Shown here: positions 43,591-55,251 of the stretch, piece by piece | Layout: each line of letters starts with the position of its first letter | Numbering within the stretch: position 1 is the stretch's first letter | NCBI GenBank assembly: GCA_027924585.1 | Contig: BSBM01000151.1 | Span: forward strand, 9,953,501 to 10,017,500 | Direction of reading: 5' to 3' | From: Larix kaempferi | Lineage: Eukaryota > Streptophyta > Pinopsida > Pinales > Pinaceae | Length of the DNA: 64,000 nucleotides | Notes under the pieces: generated by a model | What the model was told of the DNA's origin: nothing | The model's database searches: none | The model's input: the letters and a program-made list of their open reading frames with translations, nothing else | Made by a program: the position numbers and the translations under genes

Positions 43591-44650
43591 CATCTAATAC
43601 CTATTAAAGGTAAGTATAGGAATGTACAAACCTTACTTCTTGATGGTAGGTTTGGCAATGGCACAAGTGGTGCATGTTTTGATATACCTATTGAATCCCA
43701 CAAGAGTTAAACACTTTGGATAGCACCACAATTGAAGGTTGGATAAGGTAGTCTATAAATTGGTTCATGCTACCCTTTTGTTCTTAATATTCAAGTGGAA
43801 TTTTTGTAGGTATGTGGACCACTTATAATGGTAGTTGTTTTGTAATTTTCTATCTTGCATCTTGCCATGAATTGTACGAGCTTATGATTAGTGTGGAAAA
43901 TCATTTCCTTTCCTAAAATATAAGGCCTCCATCATCAACATTATTTCACAATAGAGTACATATCCTTCTCATAGGTGAGGTACCTATGAATTGTCTCAAA
44001 TATTGTATTGGTGTGATAGGACATTGAATGTCCATATTGAGTGAGGACTTCATCGATATCATAGTCTGAAGCATATGTCTCAATCTAAAAGGGTTGTGGA
44101 AAGTTTGATAGAATGAGGGCTAGTTCCAAATAAAGGTGGCATTTAAAATACTCAAATAGTTTATGTTGTGACTTGTCCCAAATAAAATTAGCTTTGGATC
44201 CAACCTTGGTCACTTATTTTAGGGGGAATAAGTGACTCTTAACATGAACTTGTGGTAGAATTTGGCAAGGCTCAAGAGACTATGGAGTTATGTTAGTGTC
44301 TTCAAGTTCAACTAATTGTGAATGAATTGGATTTTGGATAAATCCACATGCACACCATTATCATCCATGATGTATCTTGGATATTTAATTCTTTGCATGA
44401 CGAATGAGCACTTGTCTAAATTGTCATACAATTTGTAGTTTTGCAGAGTGACTTCACCCAAGTTTTATTGAAGATGAGGATATAATCCATATATATGATC
44501 ACAAAGGAAATTGTGAATGGATGCAAGATAATCATCATATCCCATCCATTTTTTGAACTAACAGAATTAGGCTCAATGATGAGGAGCTTGGTCAAATTTG
44601 GCCACTTTGAATTAAATCTTGAATGTAGCATTTGATTTCTTCATTCTCAA
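43591..44650 (-). pseudogene. pol: Element G RT and RNase H relic
   Basis: Minus-strand text FVIIYMDYILIFNKTW is the RT catalytic segment (YMDD decayed to YMDY, near 44485). Downstream are IKYPRYIMDDNGVHVDLSKI, AKFYHKFM and an RNase H segment IETYASDYDIDEVLTQYGH (about 44020-44090). Many stops. Same orientation and presumably same element as the integrase halves. Confidence 0.7.
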
Positions 44651-45720
44651 TAAGAGAGTTCTATATATTAGGTCGTCAATTAGCTAGAGGATCACTAGGT
44701 GCCAAATCAATTGCATGAATTACCTGAAAGTGTAGAGGTACCCGAGTAGGTGAGGTGAAGATATATACGTAGTCTTCCAATATATTGTTCACCTACTTTT
44801 GATCTATATAGAGACACATGAAATTCCCTAGTAGTCATGGTGATATTCCATTCATCTTCCAATTGAATGATGAAGAGGACAAATATTTTAGTTGAAGAGA
44901 TTGCCTTCTTGCACTGCTTCACTAAGATCAAAGAGACAGTGGTAGTTGAAACTACCTCTAGTACCCTATAGATATGATCTCCAAAGTAAAAATGACAGTG
45001 TGGGATCTAGACTCAAAAAAAATATGATGCTTCAAGATATATGGTCATCCTAAAATAACATCACAAACTTCAAGTGTGGAATCATCGCACAATATTTCAT
45101 ATTTAAAGGGATTTATGCCATAGTGTAGGCATGGATGTCCCATCCCCGACTCGACCAACTAATGGAATATGGATAGAAGTTTGATATCATCAACAAATTA
45201 TCCTCTCGATGACCTCTGTTGAGATCATGTTCTTCTAGTTTCTACTATCAACAATGAATTGTAATAGAATCTCATTCAACCGCATCTATGAGTGGAAGAG
45301 GCACTCACCTCTTAGGTTTATATGGTTCCTCAGGATTGATATTTATGATATCGATGGTAACAATGGGTTCCCCATTTATTATCCATTTTTACCTTATCTT
45401 TCTCTAAATAAGAGTTCAAGCCATAATTTAATTCTCGGCCAACAATGATTGCTTGGAGATAAATTCATAAATGTTATGCCAAGGGATTTTGGAACTCACC
45501 CCACTTTCTAGTGTCCTTATTTGTATTCCTATTACCCTTCTCTGTTTATGTCTTGGATTGTTTGTCCTAATATTATTTATATTTGGTCCATCCTTTTTTT
45601 TGAGTTAGGTTTTCCTTTACCATGTTTCTATTGTGGTGGATTTGCAAACCCAAAGTCCCCCTTACTCTTTTGCTTGACCTTGAAAACATACTGATAATAA
45701 AATACTAATATGGAGATGTA
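44651..45720 (-). pseudogene. Element G protease/gag relic
   Basis: Upstream part of the same minus-strand relic. Traces such as KSKGDFGFANPP and KHGKGKP (near 45610-45680) fit a Gag basic/knuckle area, but domains cannot be defined. Confidence 0.4.
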
Positions 45721-45871
45721 TAACAAATCCATCTATGTTTGGATGTACCTATGTAGGCCAAGGCAATTTTTAAAACCAAGTGTCACTCAAAGTCTCTAAT
45801 CCCTAGCTTTGAGCACAAGGTATGGCTCAAATATACTCAAATAATTTGGAGGATGAAATTTGAGTGTAACA
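45721..45871 (-). repeat. LTR remnant of fragment H
   Basis: Ends GAGTGTAACA at 45871, as the element C LTR ends GGTGTAACA. Left limit uncertain. Confidence 0.45.
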
Positions 45872-46960
45872 TGATGCCTCCTAATGTGCGAGGGATGAAT
45901 AGGAGTTGAGGGATGAAAAAATTATAAAATCCATTGGAGTGACCAAGTCAACTAAGGAGGAGTCCAAGAGATCAAGGATGGGGAAGTACTAAAAAAGGTC
46001 AAAGTACAAAATCTCTATCTTCTCCAAGAGGGAATACCCCTACTTAGGGGAAAGAAAGCATGGCCACTGAATCAAGTACAATACAAATCCATCAGCATAT
46101 AAAAGGAAAGAACACGACCACAGAATAATACATCGTGGATCCTTGAAAATATTAAAGGAAATAGCATGGTCATAAAAGAATACACAATGGATTCATATCA
46201 ATCATAATAACATAGCCACGAGCAAATACACATTGGAGCTACAACTCATAATACATCAAAATAACAACTAGATCAATGAAAAAATTAGATTATCCTCCAT
46301 AAACCAATGCAACACTAAATGGATAGTATTAGAGTATAAACTAGAGCAATGGAAGTAGAGAAGCTACCATAGCCCTATATCTTCAAAACAAACCCATAAT
46401 AGGTTTGAATCTACAAAATGTGAATACATGAGCCAAATTTGAACATGGGAGAAACCATATAGCCATCAATCATAGAGGTATACCATTTTTAGATTAGGGG
46501 AAACCCATCAATAAGGATAATGGGTTGTAAATATGCCCTTGTAAATATAAGAAGTTTTCTACAAAAAAAAATTATGGATAGTGGAAACCAAGGAACCAAA
46601 TTACAATCTAACCAATGTGAATAGTTGTGTCGATGTTGAACACTAGAAGAAATAATTGATTTATAGTCATTGATTTTATAACCATTAATAATTGTGAGAA
46701 AACCTACCACTGATGATTGCAAGCCCTAGGGCACTATAAATGTCTCTAATTTTTCCTCCAAGAATAAGAAGTTTTCATCGATAGGATAAGACTTATCAAT
46801 GATATAGTATGAATCCTTTCAGACTTACACAATATAAATCATCAATGTTTATGATTAGCATAATACAACTTGACATGAGTAATGGGTGACTTGGACGGTC
46901 ACAACATCTGAGAAATGGTCGTGTTAAAAATCAAATTAACACCCTTAACAAGTGAATACA
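45872..46960 (-). mobile_element. Fragment H: Tat-type 3' region
   Basis: Similar to 22680-23160 of C: repeated 'catggcca/tc...tacacaatggat' text (46050-46230) and 'acaatctaaccaatgtgaatag' against 'attctaaccatgtgaatag'. A relic of the 3' non-coding end of a C-like element on the minus strand. Confidence 0.6.
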
Positions 46961-47144
46961 GAAGCACATTTTACCATTTGCCCACAACATGAAGACTAGA
47001 AATTTGGAACAATTGAGAGCTTCAATCTCTCATCTAACCACCACTTCTGCAAATGAAGAATTTTGTGAAGACAAAGGTTTCCCTAAAGAGGGAAAGTATA
47101 GGACCACTCAAAGGGAAAAAACCCAGCTTCTACAATACCTGGAG
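46961..47144. other. Unassigned
   Basis: Nothing recognised. Confidence 0.4.
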
Positions 47145-47893
47145 TGTAAATAATACATTAAAGGTGTATTAATTGTCATAAAAATCCTGGAAATTAATGT
47201 CAAAAGCCTGAAAATAATGGAAAAGTGGGTTTTTGAGTGAAAATATTCAAAAATCAAGAAACAGTATTATCCCACATTGAAAGTTGAATCATGAATTCCC
47301 ATTTCCCAATGCTATAAAATAAAGGCATCTGGGGCATGGTAAGATACAACAAGTGAGAGTAAAGGCATGCTGGAAGGATTTCAAGGTTGGAAATCTCATC
47401 TTCAACAAATATCTTGAAGGATCAAAGTCAAGAATGGAGAATGTTGGCTCAAAGAAAAGGAGGAAGGATTCACCTCAAGCAACAATGTTGTAAGTATTTC
47501 TTTTCTTCAATTCAATATGATGCAATTCATTCCCCCCCACAAATTTGCGTTTGAATTTAGGTTTTAGATCTAGTTTTCAATTCAAGTTTGGTAGATATAT
47601 TTCAAGTTTTGCAATTTTTTTCAAGTTCTTAGAGATAGAAGCTAGAGGTAAGAACCTAGAAAGCTGTTGCAAATGGAGGCCTAAAGGCCATGGATGCTCA
47701 AGCAAGGGGATCTTCTTCAAGTGGCTAGCTTCAAGAGGTATTCTACTCTCTTACTCCCTTCTATTGTCTTGAAAATTACTTAGAAATATCTAAAACATGA
47801 ATGAGTATTGCATGTATTTATGTCTTTGAATCTCAAAGTTCATAGTAAGATGAAATTAGTGTAGACACATCCCTACCACAATTGCTATCAACA
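47145..47893 (+). repeat. Element J 5' LTR (left end uncertain)
   Basis: Ends ATCAACA three bases before the primer site. CTATAAAATAAAGG at 47312-47325 is a TATA-like box. TGTAAATAATAC at 47145 is the best candidate start, but no second LTR is in the window to prove it. Confidence 0.55.
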
Positions 47894-47896
47894 GAT

Positions 47897-47913
47897 TGGC
47901 GACCCTGCTTGGT
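47897..47913 (+). other. Element J primer binding site
   Basis: TGGCGACCCTGCTTGG, same class as the sites of A, C and E. Confidence 0.72.
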
Positions 47914-48124
47914 ATAATTTGAAAATTTCTTCAAAATTTTGGTGTTTCAACCTTAAAGATCTAATTGAATATTTCCTTAAAAATATTATAGGACCTATGT
48001 ACCAAGTTTAAAGACCCTTATAATCTCAAAACCGACCTTAATCAACACCAAAAAATTCAAAAATCTTGAAAATTGGGCTCGACTTTCCATGTTTCTTGAT
48101 CTTGGAAAGCCAACACACCCTATC
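47914..48124 (+). other. Element J leader, part 1
   Basis: Non-coding. It ends in CTATC, which resembles CTGTC at 56783-56787 on the far side of element I (target duplication with one change). Confidence 0.65.
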
Positions 48125-49743
48125 TGTAGCGTCCCCTTCCATCAAGCCAATGCAAGGGAGGGACATGACTGTAACATGGGGTGTCTAATTCTTCCCCAAA
48201 GCCATAATGGTAAAATTTTTGCCATTTAAATAAAATGCACAATTAAATTACACAACAGAATTAAAATACATAATTGCACACACACAACAGACATACATCA
48301 GCATATTTATCTCAAGCAAATGATGCATCAACAGTCAAAGAATCCATCCCATTCTCATGCTATGCACAGACTTCATACCAATTCCATTAATCATGAATAA
48401 ATATCATTCTGAATTAGCACAATGCAGAACACATAATGCATATAATTTATAACACAAATAACACTTATCTTGAAGATGAAGCTGTCCGAACAACTGGCTA
48501 TGTGAGAGCAACGTTCCACCTAAGCATAGATCTCTGTCCATCTTGTATTCTTTCAGCTGAGAGATCACCCCCAAGCTGGGTTGTGTATCCACTAAGGAGG
48601 AACTAGCTAGGCTCACTCACAGCCATGGTTTCAATCAACAACTATGCTAAGCCCACACACAGTTGGGTTTGTTAAGCATATGAAAGATAAAGGAGGGCAA
48701 TGCTAAGCCAGTGAGCTCAACCACAGAGCTACAAGCATCTCAAATGAATTCAACAGTCAAGGCACCCACATTACCTACCACACCCAACACAAGGAAGGTC
48801 CCCTTATCTGCTGCATAGTCCCTCAGGCGTCCCTTCCCTCCAGTGCTCTTCAGGGTGGGCATAGAAAGGTCCAACTGCTAATCCTTGAGATTCTATCCTT
48901 CACTGGGTTTATCAAGCAAACCCAACCTCTGCTCAGTCATCCACAATTCGATTTCTCACAATTCTGTTCATCAAATAATTCAATCCCGTCACTGATTTTC
49001 TGGGCTATCAAAATTGGGGTTTTCCAATGGATTTCGGGGTAGCTAATGCTCTCAAATTCACCCCAAGGTTCATATCTATGGATCCCCCATTGGATTTTAT
49101 TGTTAAATACCAAATCTGGGTGTTTTTGGCTCTTCAAAATGTGGGTTCTTTCAAAGTTGCGATTTCTGGTTTTTCTCACTGCTGACAATTCGTTTTTTGA
49201 TAAAAATTGATGCTAGTAACTTCCACAATGGAATGGGGATGAGGAAGAATCAACTCTCATGGGGTAGATTGACTTCTGGTATAAGAAAACAGAGCCCATA
49301 CTCTGCCATACGAATTTCTGGGTTGCCCATGCTCCATTGAAGACATGGACTGAAATCTCCAACAACTTCCTTACAACATAAATAAATGTCATCAAGGAAA
49401 GTCAAATGGGTTCTCACAATGACATTTGGCAGCGTATGGTTCATCCTGACAACCCCCTTACCACTCCCTAGTGGATACACATGGCCCCCTTCTCATTGGT
49501 TGCTTCCATAGCCAATTTTGGTATTTTATTGCAATATTAATATTTACATCAATTTACAATATTCCATGGCTTAATAGCACATGGGTATCAAAATATCAAA
49601 TAATTGCTTGTTTTAAATAAAATCAGAACATACACTAGCGGGTCCTTGGCCTTGAGCTCCACGCTAAGGAAACATACAACGCAGGTATACAATATTTACA
49701 TTAAAAGCCAATATTTCACAGGGGTCAAAATTGGGGTATTACA
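48125..49743 (-). repeat. Element I 3' LTR
   Basis: 1619 bp, partner of 55252-56782. It has 88 bp (about 49572-49659) that the other copy lacks. Short frames at 48404, 48937 and 49213 recur in both LTRs and are not genes. Confidence 0.9.
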
Positions 49744-49760
49744 TTCCCCTCCCCCTTATA
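49744..49760 (-). other. Element I polypurine tract
   Basis: Minus-strand ATAAGGGGGAGGGGAAT before the 3' LTR. Confidence 0.9.
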
Positions 49761-49807
49761 ACAACATCGTCCTCGGTGTCCTCAAAACTGAACAAAAATG
49801 GGAATGC

Positions 49808-51094
49808 CTATCTCATGGCATCCTCCAGCTCCCATGTAGCCTCATCGGGACTAAGGTGCTCCCATTGGACCTTTGCCTGCCAAATGGCTCTGTTCCGGAG
49901 CAAAGTGACCTTCTTGTCGAGGATGCACATAGGCTCTACTTGGAACTCTCCCTTAGGTTCCACCTGCATCACATTCCAATCAATCATATGATTAGGATCA
50001 TGTACATACTTCTTAAGCAAAGATACATGGAAAACATTATGAGCTCTTATGTTAACAGGCAATGCAAGTCTATATGCAACTGACCCTATCCTATCTAGGA
50101 CTTCAAATGGCCCACAATATCTTGGTGACAACTTGGCATAGCTCCCCAACTTGAGGGAACTCTTCCTCGGTTTCACTCTAAAATAGACATGATCCCCAAT
50201 CTGAAATTCCTTATGCACTCTTTTCAAATCTGCATAACTCTTTTACCTATCCTGAGCTGCCTTTAAATTCTGTCTAATCTTAGAAACTTCCTGTTCCATT
50301 TCCTTGATCATCTCTGGATCAAGTACTACCCTGTTCACCGGGCTGTCCTAATTCACAGGAGTCCTGCACCCCTTTCCATACAATGCTTCAAATGGACTCA
50401 TTCCCAAGGATGCATGATGTCCATTATTGTATGCAAACTCTACCAAGTGTAGGTAATCCTCCCACTTGGATGGCTTATCCATCACATACATTCTCAGCAT
50501 GTCTTCAAGAACCTGATTCACCCTGTCAGTTTGGCCATCTGTTTGAGGATGATATGCTGTACTGCAATTCAATTTAGTTCCCAATTCCTGAAATAATCCC
50601 TTTCAAAAATTGGAAGTGAACTTTGTATCACGATCATAAATTATTGCCTTAGGAAATCCATGCGACTTGAATATCTCTCTCATAAAGATATTCACAATGT
50701 CACTAGCTTTGTGAGTGGACTTGACTGGAATAAAGTGAGCTACCTTTGATAGCTTGTCCACCACAACCATGATTGAATCATGCTTCTTCACTGTCATGGG
50801 AAGACCTATTATAAAATCCATAAAGATCACTTTCCACTTCCATTCCGGAATGGGTAAGGGCTGCACCAATCCTGCTGGATGTTGGTGTTCTACCTTGACT
50901 TGTTGGCACTTCTGACACCTAGCAATGTACTCATCTATGTCTTTCTTCATACCATGCCAAAAGTATTGCTTTCTTGCTGCTGTTATAGTCTTCTGATATA
51001 CTGGGTGTCCAGAGTATGGCATTTGATGAATTTCATCCATCACTAGCTTCTTCAAATCTGCACTATTTGGAAAGTACAGTCTATCATTCTCACT
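49808..51094 (-). pseudogene. pol: Element I integrase and chromodomain
   Basis: Minus-strand, in three frame pieces. HHCC part: DEIHQMPYSGHP and RCQKCQQ. Core: IFMDFIIG (Asp), IIYDRDTKF (Asp), then a stop after TSNF. The third acidic residue is Asp (DGQTDRVNQ, codon 50525-50527) where Glu is expected. The C-terminus has GPFEVLDRIGSVAYRLALP and the chromodomain CILDKKVTLLRNRA, KVQWEHLSPDEATWE. Stops also occur near 50345 and 50240. Confidence 0.87.
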
Positions 51095-51579
51095 TGATGG
51101 TAGCCGAACTTCAGGTCAATCTTTGAAAACACTTTAGCTTCCTTCATTTGATCAAACAAGTCATCAATTCTTGGCAATGGATACTTGTTCTTGACTGTCA
51201 CTTTATTGAGCCACCTGTAATCAATACACAGTCTTAAAGTCCCATCTTTCTTCTTGACAAATAACACTGGTGCTCCCCAAGGAGACACACTAGGCCTGAT
51301 ATACCTTTTGTCCATTAATTCTTGCAGCTGCATCTTCAACTCTACCAACTTTGGTGTACTCATTCTATAAGGAGCTTTGGAATTCGGCGCTGCCCCTGGA
51401 ACAAGATCAATGGTAAAATCAATATCTCTCTTTGGTGGCAGTCCCGGTACTTCATCCGAAAATACATCTTGGAACTCTCGCAACATTGGAAAGTCTTCAA
51501 TCCTTGGTCCTTTGTCCTCTAATGAATCTGACATATGAACTGCATATAATTGACAACCATTCTTATAAAACTTTTTCAA
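51095..51579 (-). pseudogene. pol: Element I reverse transcriptase, N-terminal remnant
   Basis: Minus-strand [39 protein letters not shown] and [11 protein letters not shown]. Directly after GYHQVR the text becomes the pre-integrase segment [16 protein letters not shown]. The catalytic YxDD segment, thumb and RNase H are absent. Confidence 0.87.
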
Positions 51580-51594
51580 CTATAGGGCTGAAAT

Positions 51595-52155
51595 CTAACT
51601 TACTGAAACTTGCTTGGGAATTCCTCTTACCAATCCTAGCCTTCCCTCTTCATCAATGCATTCAAGTGCTTTCTCATAATAGTCCAATTTGGTTCTATTC
51701 TTTTCTAACCAATCCATGCCAATTAAGGCATCATACGATCCTAAATGTAGCACATTTAAATCTGCATGTGTGTGGAGTCCATTCAATTCTATGGGGCACT
51801 CCAACACCACTTCACTTACTTTCCTTTTGGTCCCTGTGGCTAATTGAACTAACCAAGACTTATTGTGCTTCACTTTTCTAAGAGAACAATCTTCAACCAC
51901 TTTTGTAAAAACATAACTATGAGTAGATCCTGGATCAATCAAAACAGAAATAGATTGCTTAGCAATCTTACCTTCAACTTCCACCACTAATGATTGATGG
52001 TCTGCTTGATGATTGTCCAACGCTGCATAAATTTGAGGCGCTGCCCTTGCCATGTCCTCCACTGTAGTTTCTCCCTTTAAGTTGTGCAACCTTCGAGGAT
52101 TATCCTTTCGATGTGGACAATCCTTCAGCATGTGGTTTTCTCCACATCTCCAACA
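51595..52155 (-). pseudogene. pro: Element I zinc knuckle and protease
   Basis: Knuckle CWRCGENHMLKDC (CX2CX3HX4C) followed by KGETTVEDMARAAPQIYA and protease VLIDPGSTHSYVF with GMDWLEKNRTKLDYYEK. A stop precedes the knuckle (52153-52155) and another ends the frame at 51595. Confidence 0.85.
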
Positions 52156-53319
52156 CTAAAACGGTCCCTTTGATGCTTTGTCTATTGCTACTGCTGGTTT
52201 GAATCCATTCCTTGTTTGCTGCCCCTGTGGAAAGGTTCTAGGCTGACCCTTGAATGGTGGCTTGAAGCCACTCTTCTTTTGATCAAACCTCCCTCTTGGC
52301 TTTCCTTTCCATGCTTGGTTAACCTCTATTTTTCCTTTATTCTGCTCATAGCAATGCATTGCCATCCTAATGGCCTCATCAAGACTTGGTGGATTAACAA
52401 ATTCAATCCTATCTCTGAAACTTTGAGGTAGACTCCCAAGAAAGCATTGGATTTTTACTCTCTCATCTTTGATATAGTCAACATACCTCAATAATTCCTA
52501 AAATTTGTGGACATGCTCTTCCATATATTTTTATCCCAACCTGAGTTCATTGAACTCTTTTCTCTTACTGTCATAATACCTAGCAGAAAGGTATTTCTCC
52601 TTGAAGTACTTCTTAAATCTCTCCCAACTGATCTTCCTCTCACTGATTCCTTTCACTTGCAAGAGATTGTCCCACCAAATTGAAGCTCTGCCATTTAGAT
52701 TTTAAATGGAAATTCTGGCTTTCTCATTTCCTGAGTAGTCTTGAATTCTGAAATATTTCTTTATTCCAAGAAGCCATGCCTCTGCCTCTTGGCCAGTCTT
52801 ACCTTCTCCATTAAAGGTGGGAGGCCTTGCATTCCTAAATTATCCCTGTGGGATGCCTTTGAACTTCTTTCTTCCATAAAATCTCTTAGGTGCATGCCTT
52901 GGACTTCTTTGAGAACCTCTGGAGTCACACGATCTACTGGAAGAGGATTTAGAGGAAGGTGTTCTATGCTTTCTGCTCACCAAACTCTTCCTTGGGCTTG
53001 GAGTCCTCTTCTTTGAACGGCCTCTAGAGCGACTCTCTGCATCTCTTCCTTCTTCATCTGCATTGCTTGGGTTGGAACCAAGGTTTATCCTCTGCTGCAT
53101 ATCAGTGAGACTTTACAAGATAGCAGCACTGAGTTGGTGTTGTTCTTCTTGATCCTTCATCAATCTTTCATTGAAGCTCACCATGGTTTCAACCAAATTC
53201 TGAGGACTCACCTGCTCCCTTCTCCCATTGGATTCAATCTCAGCATTCTCTTCATACACATTTTCTCCTAGGACGTCTTCTTCATGCTCATAAGGATCTT
53301 GAGCATCATTTATGGTCAC
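52156..53319 (-). pseudogene. gag: Element I gag
   Basis: ATG-like start at 53319 (MTINDAQDPYEHEED). A Ser/Arg-rich segment (RSRGRSKKRTPSPRKS), then a capsid-like domain: PPTFNGEGKTGQEAEAWL, RASIWWDNLL, SWERFKKYFKEKYLSARYYD, KIQCFLGSLPQSFRDRI. A Lys/Gln-rich tail leads to the knuckle. Four or more in-frame stops. Confidence 0.82.
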
Positions 53320-55235
53320 AATTTTTCCTGTATGCTACCTCTGCTACAATTATTAAATCTTATGAGCTGCAAGCACTGTGCATCATGAAAATATTTGTTA
53401 GACATATAAGAATGCATCTAGAAATATACAACAATCAATATTTAACACAATCAAACTCATGGAATAATTCACATAGCTGCTATGCATTCATTTCTTTTGC
53501 CCATTCATGCAATTTTGGAAATTGCCCATACTGTCAACAATATGTCAAAAACAGTCACTGACATTTTTTGGTTCTAAATATCTATGAGGTATGAAGGCCC
53601 CATCCAAATTTTGGTTATGAGTCCTTATTCCCTGCTGGATAAGCTTTCTAATGCCTATCCCTGTGCTCCATTCCGACCTCGGGTGTGGAAACTACGTTAT
53701 TTCAAAAATGACAAGTTTCACCCCAATTCTGCACATTTTTACACACTTGTAAAATATCATGCACTGCCAACTTCAGCCACCTGTGGAAGAAAATCTATGA
53801 AGAATCATGAAAACTTTTCTACCGGGTGAAGTTAGTCCATATAACAAGGAACGCTCAGCCACTCGCGGATATCTGTTCCGATGCACCATTCATCTTCTTT
53901 AAAATTCTGGGTTTGATTACTTTCCACTTTTCACATTTTTCCAAAATTCCAAATTTTGGGCCAAAAATGGCTATTTCCCAAACGGTGCGTTTTTGGAAAA
54001 TCTTTGTCTAATGGAATATGTCTGGTTTACTGTGAATATGAAATGTTGAGTTCAGTAATTTTCTTGATTCCGAATTATAGGGTCATTTTTAACCACTGCA
54101 AGCTTTTCAAAATTCCCAAAACATGGCCCGGAATAGTGTTTTTTGGCCTTCTTGCACACCCCAATTCCACATCCTTTGGATTTTGGCTCCAAAACTCTGA
54201 ACTTAACACCGTGCCTGCTCCATGACTGCTCCATATCAATTTCGGCTCAATCCGACCTTCTGTCAAGCGTCGGGACATTGATTTGTAAAAGCCAACAATT
54301 CCAATTTTATGTCAAATTGGAGCATAATGAGCTCGGGATCTTCACTAGTTCATTCATGGCCTCCGTCGATGGGATCAGAATGCCACTGAACTAATCAAAT
54401 TCCGACCTTGCATTCTCCTGTTATCCAAAAATCAATTTTCGGGCTCTATTTTTTTTTTCTATCCCGCCACACACAGGCCGCAACCCGAAACCCGAAATTG
54501 CAGGTTTGGGGGGGTCAAATTGCGGTCATGGGGATGTAACCATCTCGCAACCCACAACTTGAAACCCGAAATTGCGGGTTCGGGGGGCCAAGTTGCGGTC
54601 ACGGGTATGTAACCATCCCGCAACTCGCAACTCGAAACCCGAAATTGCGGGTTTGAGATTGCAGAAACCGGAACGCGCAATTTCACAACTTTGTGTTCTC
54701 GCAACCCGAAACCCGACATCCCGAAAGCCGAAAATTGCGGGTTCGAGATTTCGGAAATCCAAACGCAAATTTTGAAAATTCGTGTTCCCGAAAGCCGAAA
54801 ATTGCGGGTTCGGGATTTCGGAAATCCAAACGCAAATTTTGAAAATTCGCGTTCCCGAAACCCGAAACCCGACATCCCGAAAGCCGAAAATTGCGGGTTC
54901 GGGATTTCGGAAATCCAAACGCAAATTTTGAAAATTCGTGTTCCCGAAACCCGAAACTTGACATCCTGAAACTGCGAAAACACCTACGTTTCCTGTAACT
55001 TTCGGGGTTCATAACTCCCTCGTCCCTTTGCCAAATGAGGCGAGTCTGGTACTGTTGGAAAGATGTTGGAGAGCTCTATGCAATGGTGTGATCCTCTTCT
55101 ACAGCTAAGAACTCTAAACCTGTCATTTTTCTAATAAAAAATGCCGCCCTAACTTCATCAATACTGTGTTAAAACCATTTTGTTACTTGCTTGTAACTCA
55201 GAGTTTGGCCCAAGCAGCCTCAGTGCTGCAAGCTA
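53320..55235 (-). other. Element I leader
   Basis: 1.9 kb untranslated leader. Apart from the tandem array at 54480-54965, I see no feature. Confidence 0.75.
54480..54965 (-). repeat. GC-rich tandem array in the leader of I
   Basis: Complex repeat built on 'cccgaaacccgaaattgcggg' and 'ggatttcggaaatccaaacg' words. At least three copies of the second kind (near 54750, 54820, 54910) at about 70-90 bp spacing. On the minus strand it reads as an SRTRNFRLSG-type repeat in more than one frame. Confidence 0.88.
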
Positions 55236-55248
55236 GGCTCTGATACTA
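55236..55248 (-). other. Element I primer binding site
   Basis: Minus-strand TAGTATCAGAGCC, the tRNA-iMet site TGGTATCAGAGCC with one change. Confidence 0.88.
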
Positions 55249-55251
55249 CTA

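Noticed and set aside
48404-48616. ORF repeated at 55532-55744
   Set aside because: Same sequence in both LTRs of element I; an LTR frame, not a duplicated gene.
54459-55012. Phe/Arg-rich ORFs of 109-174 residues
   Set aside because: Translations of the GC-rich tandem array in several frames and on both strands.
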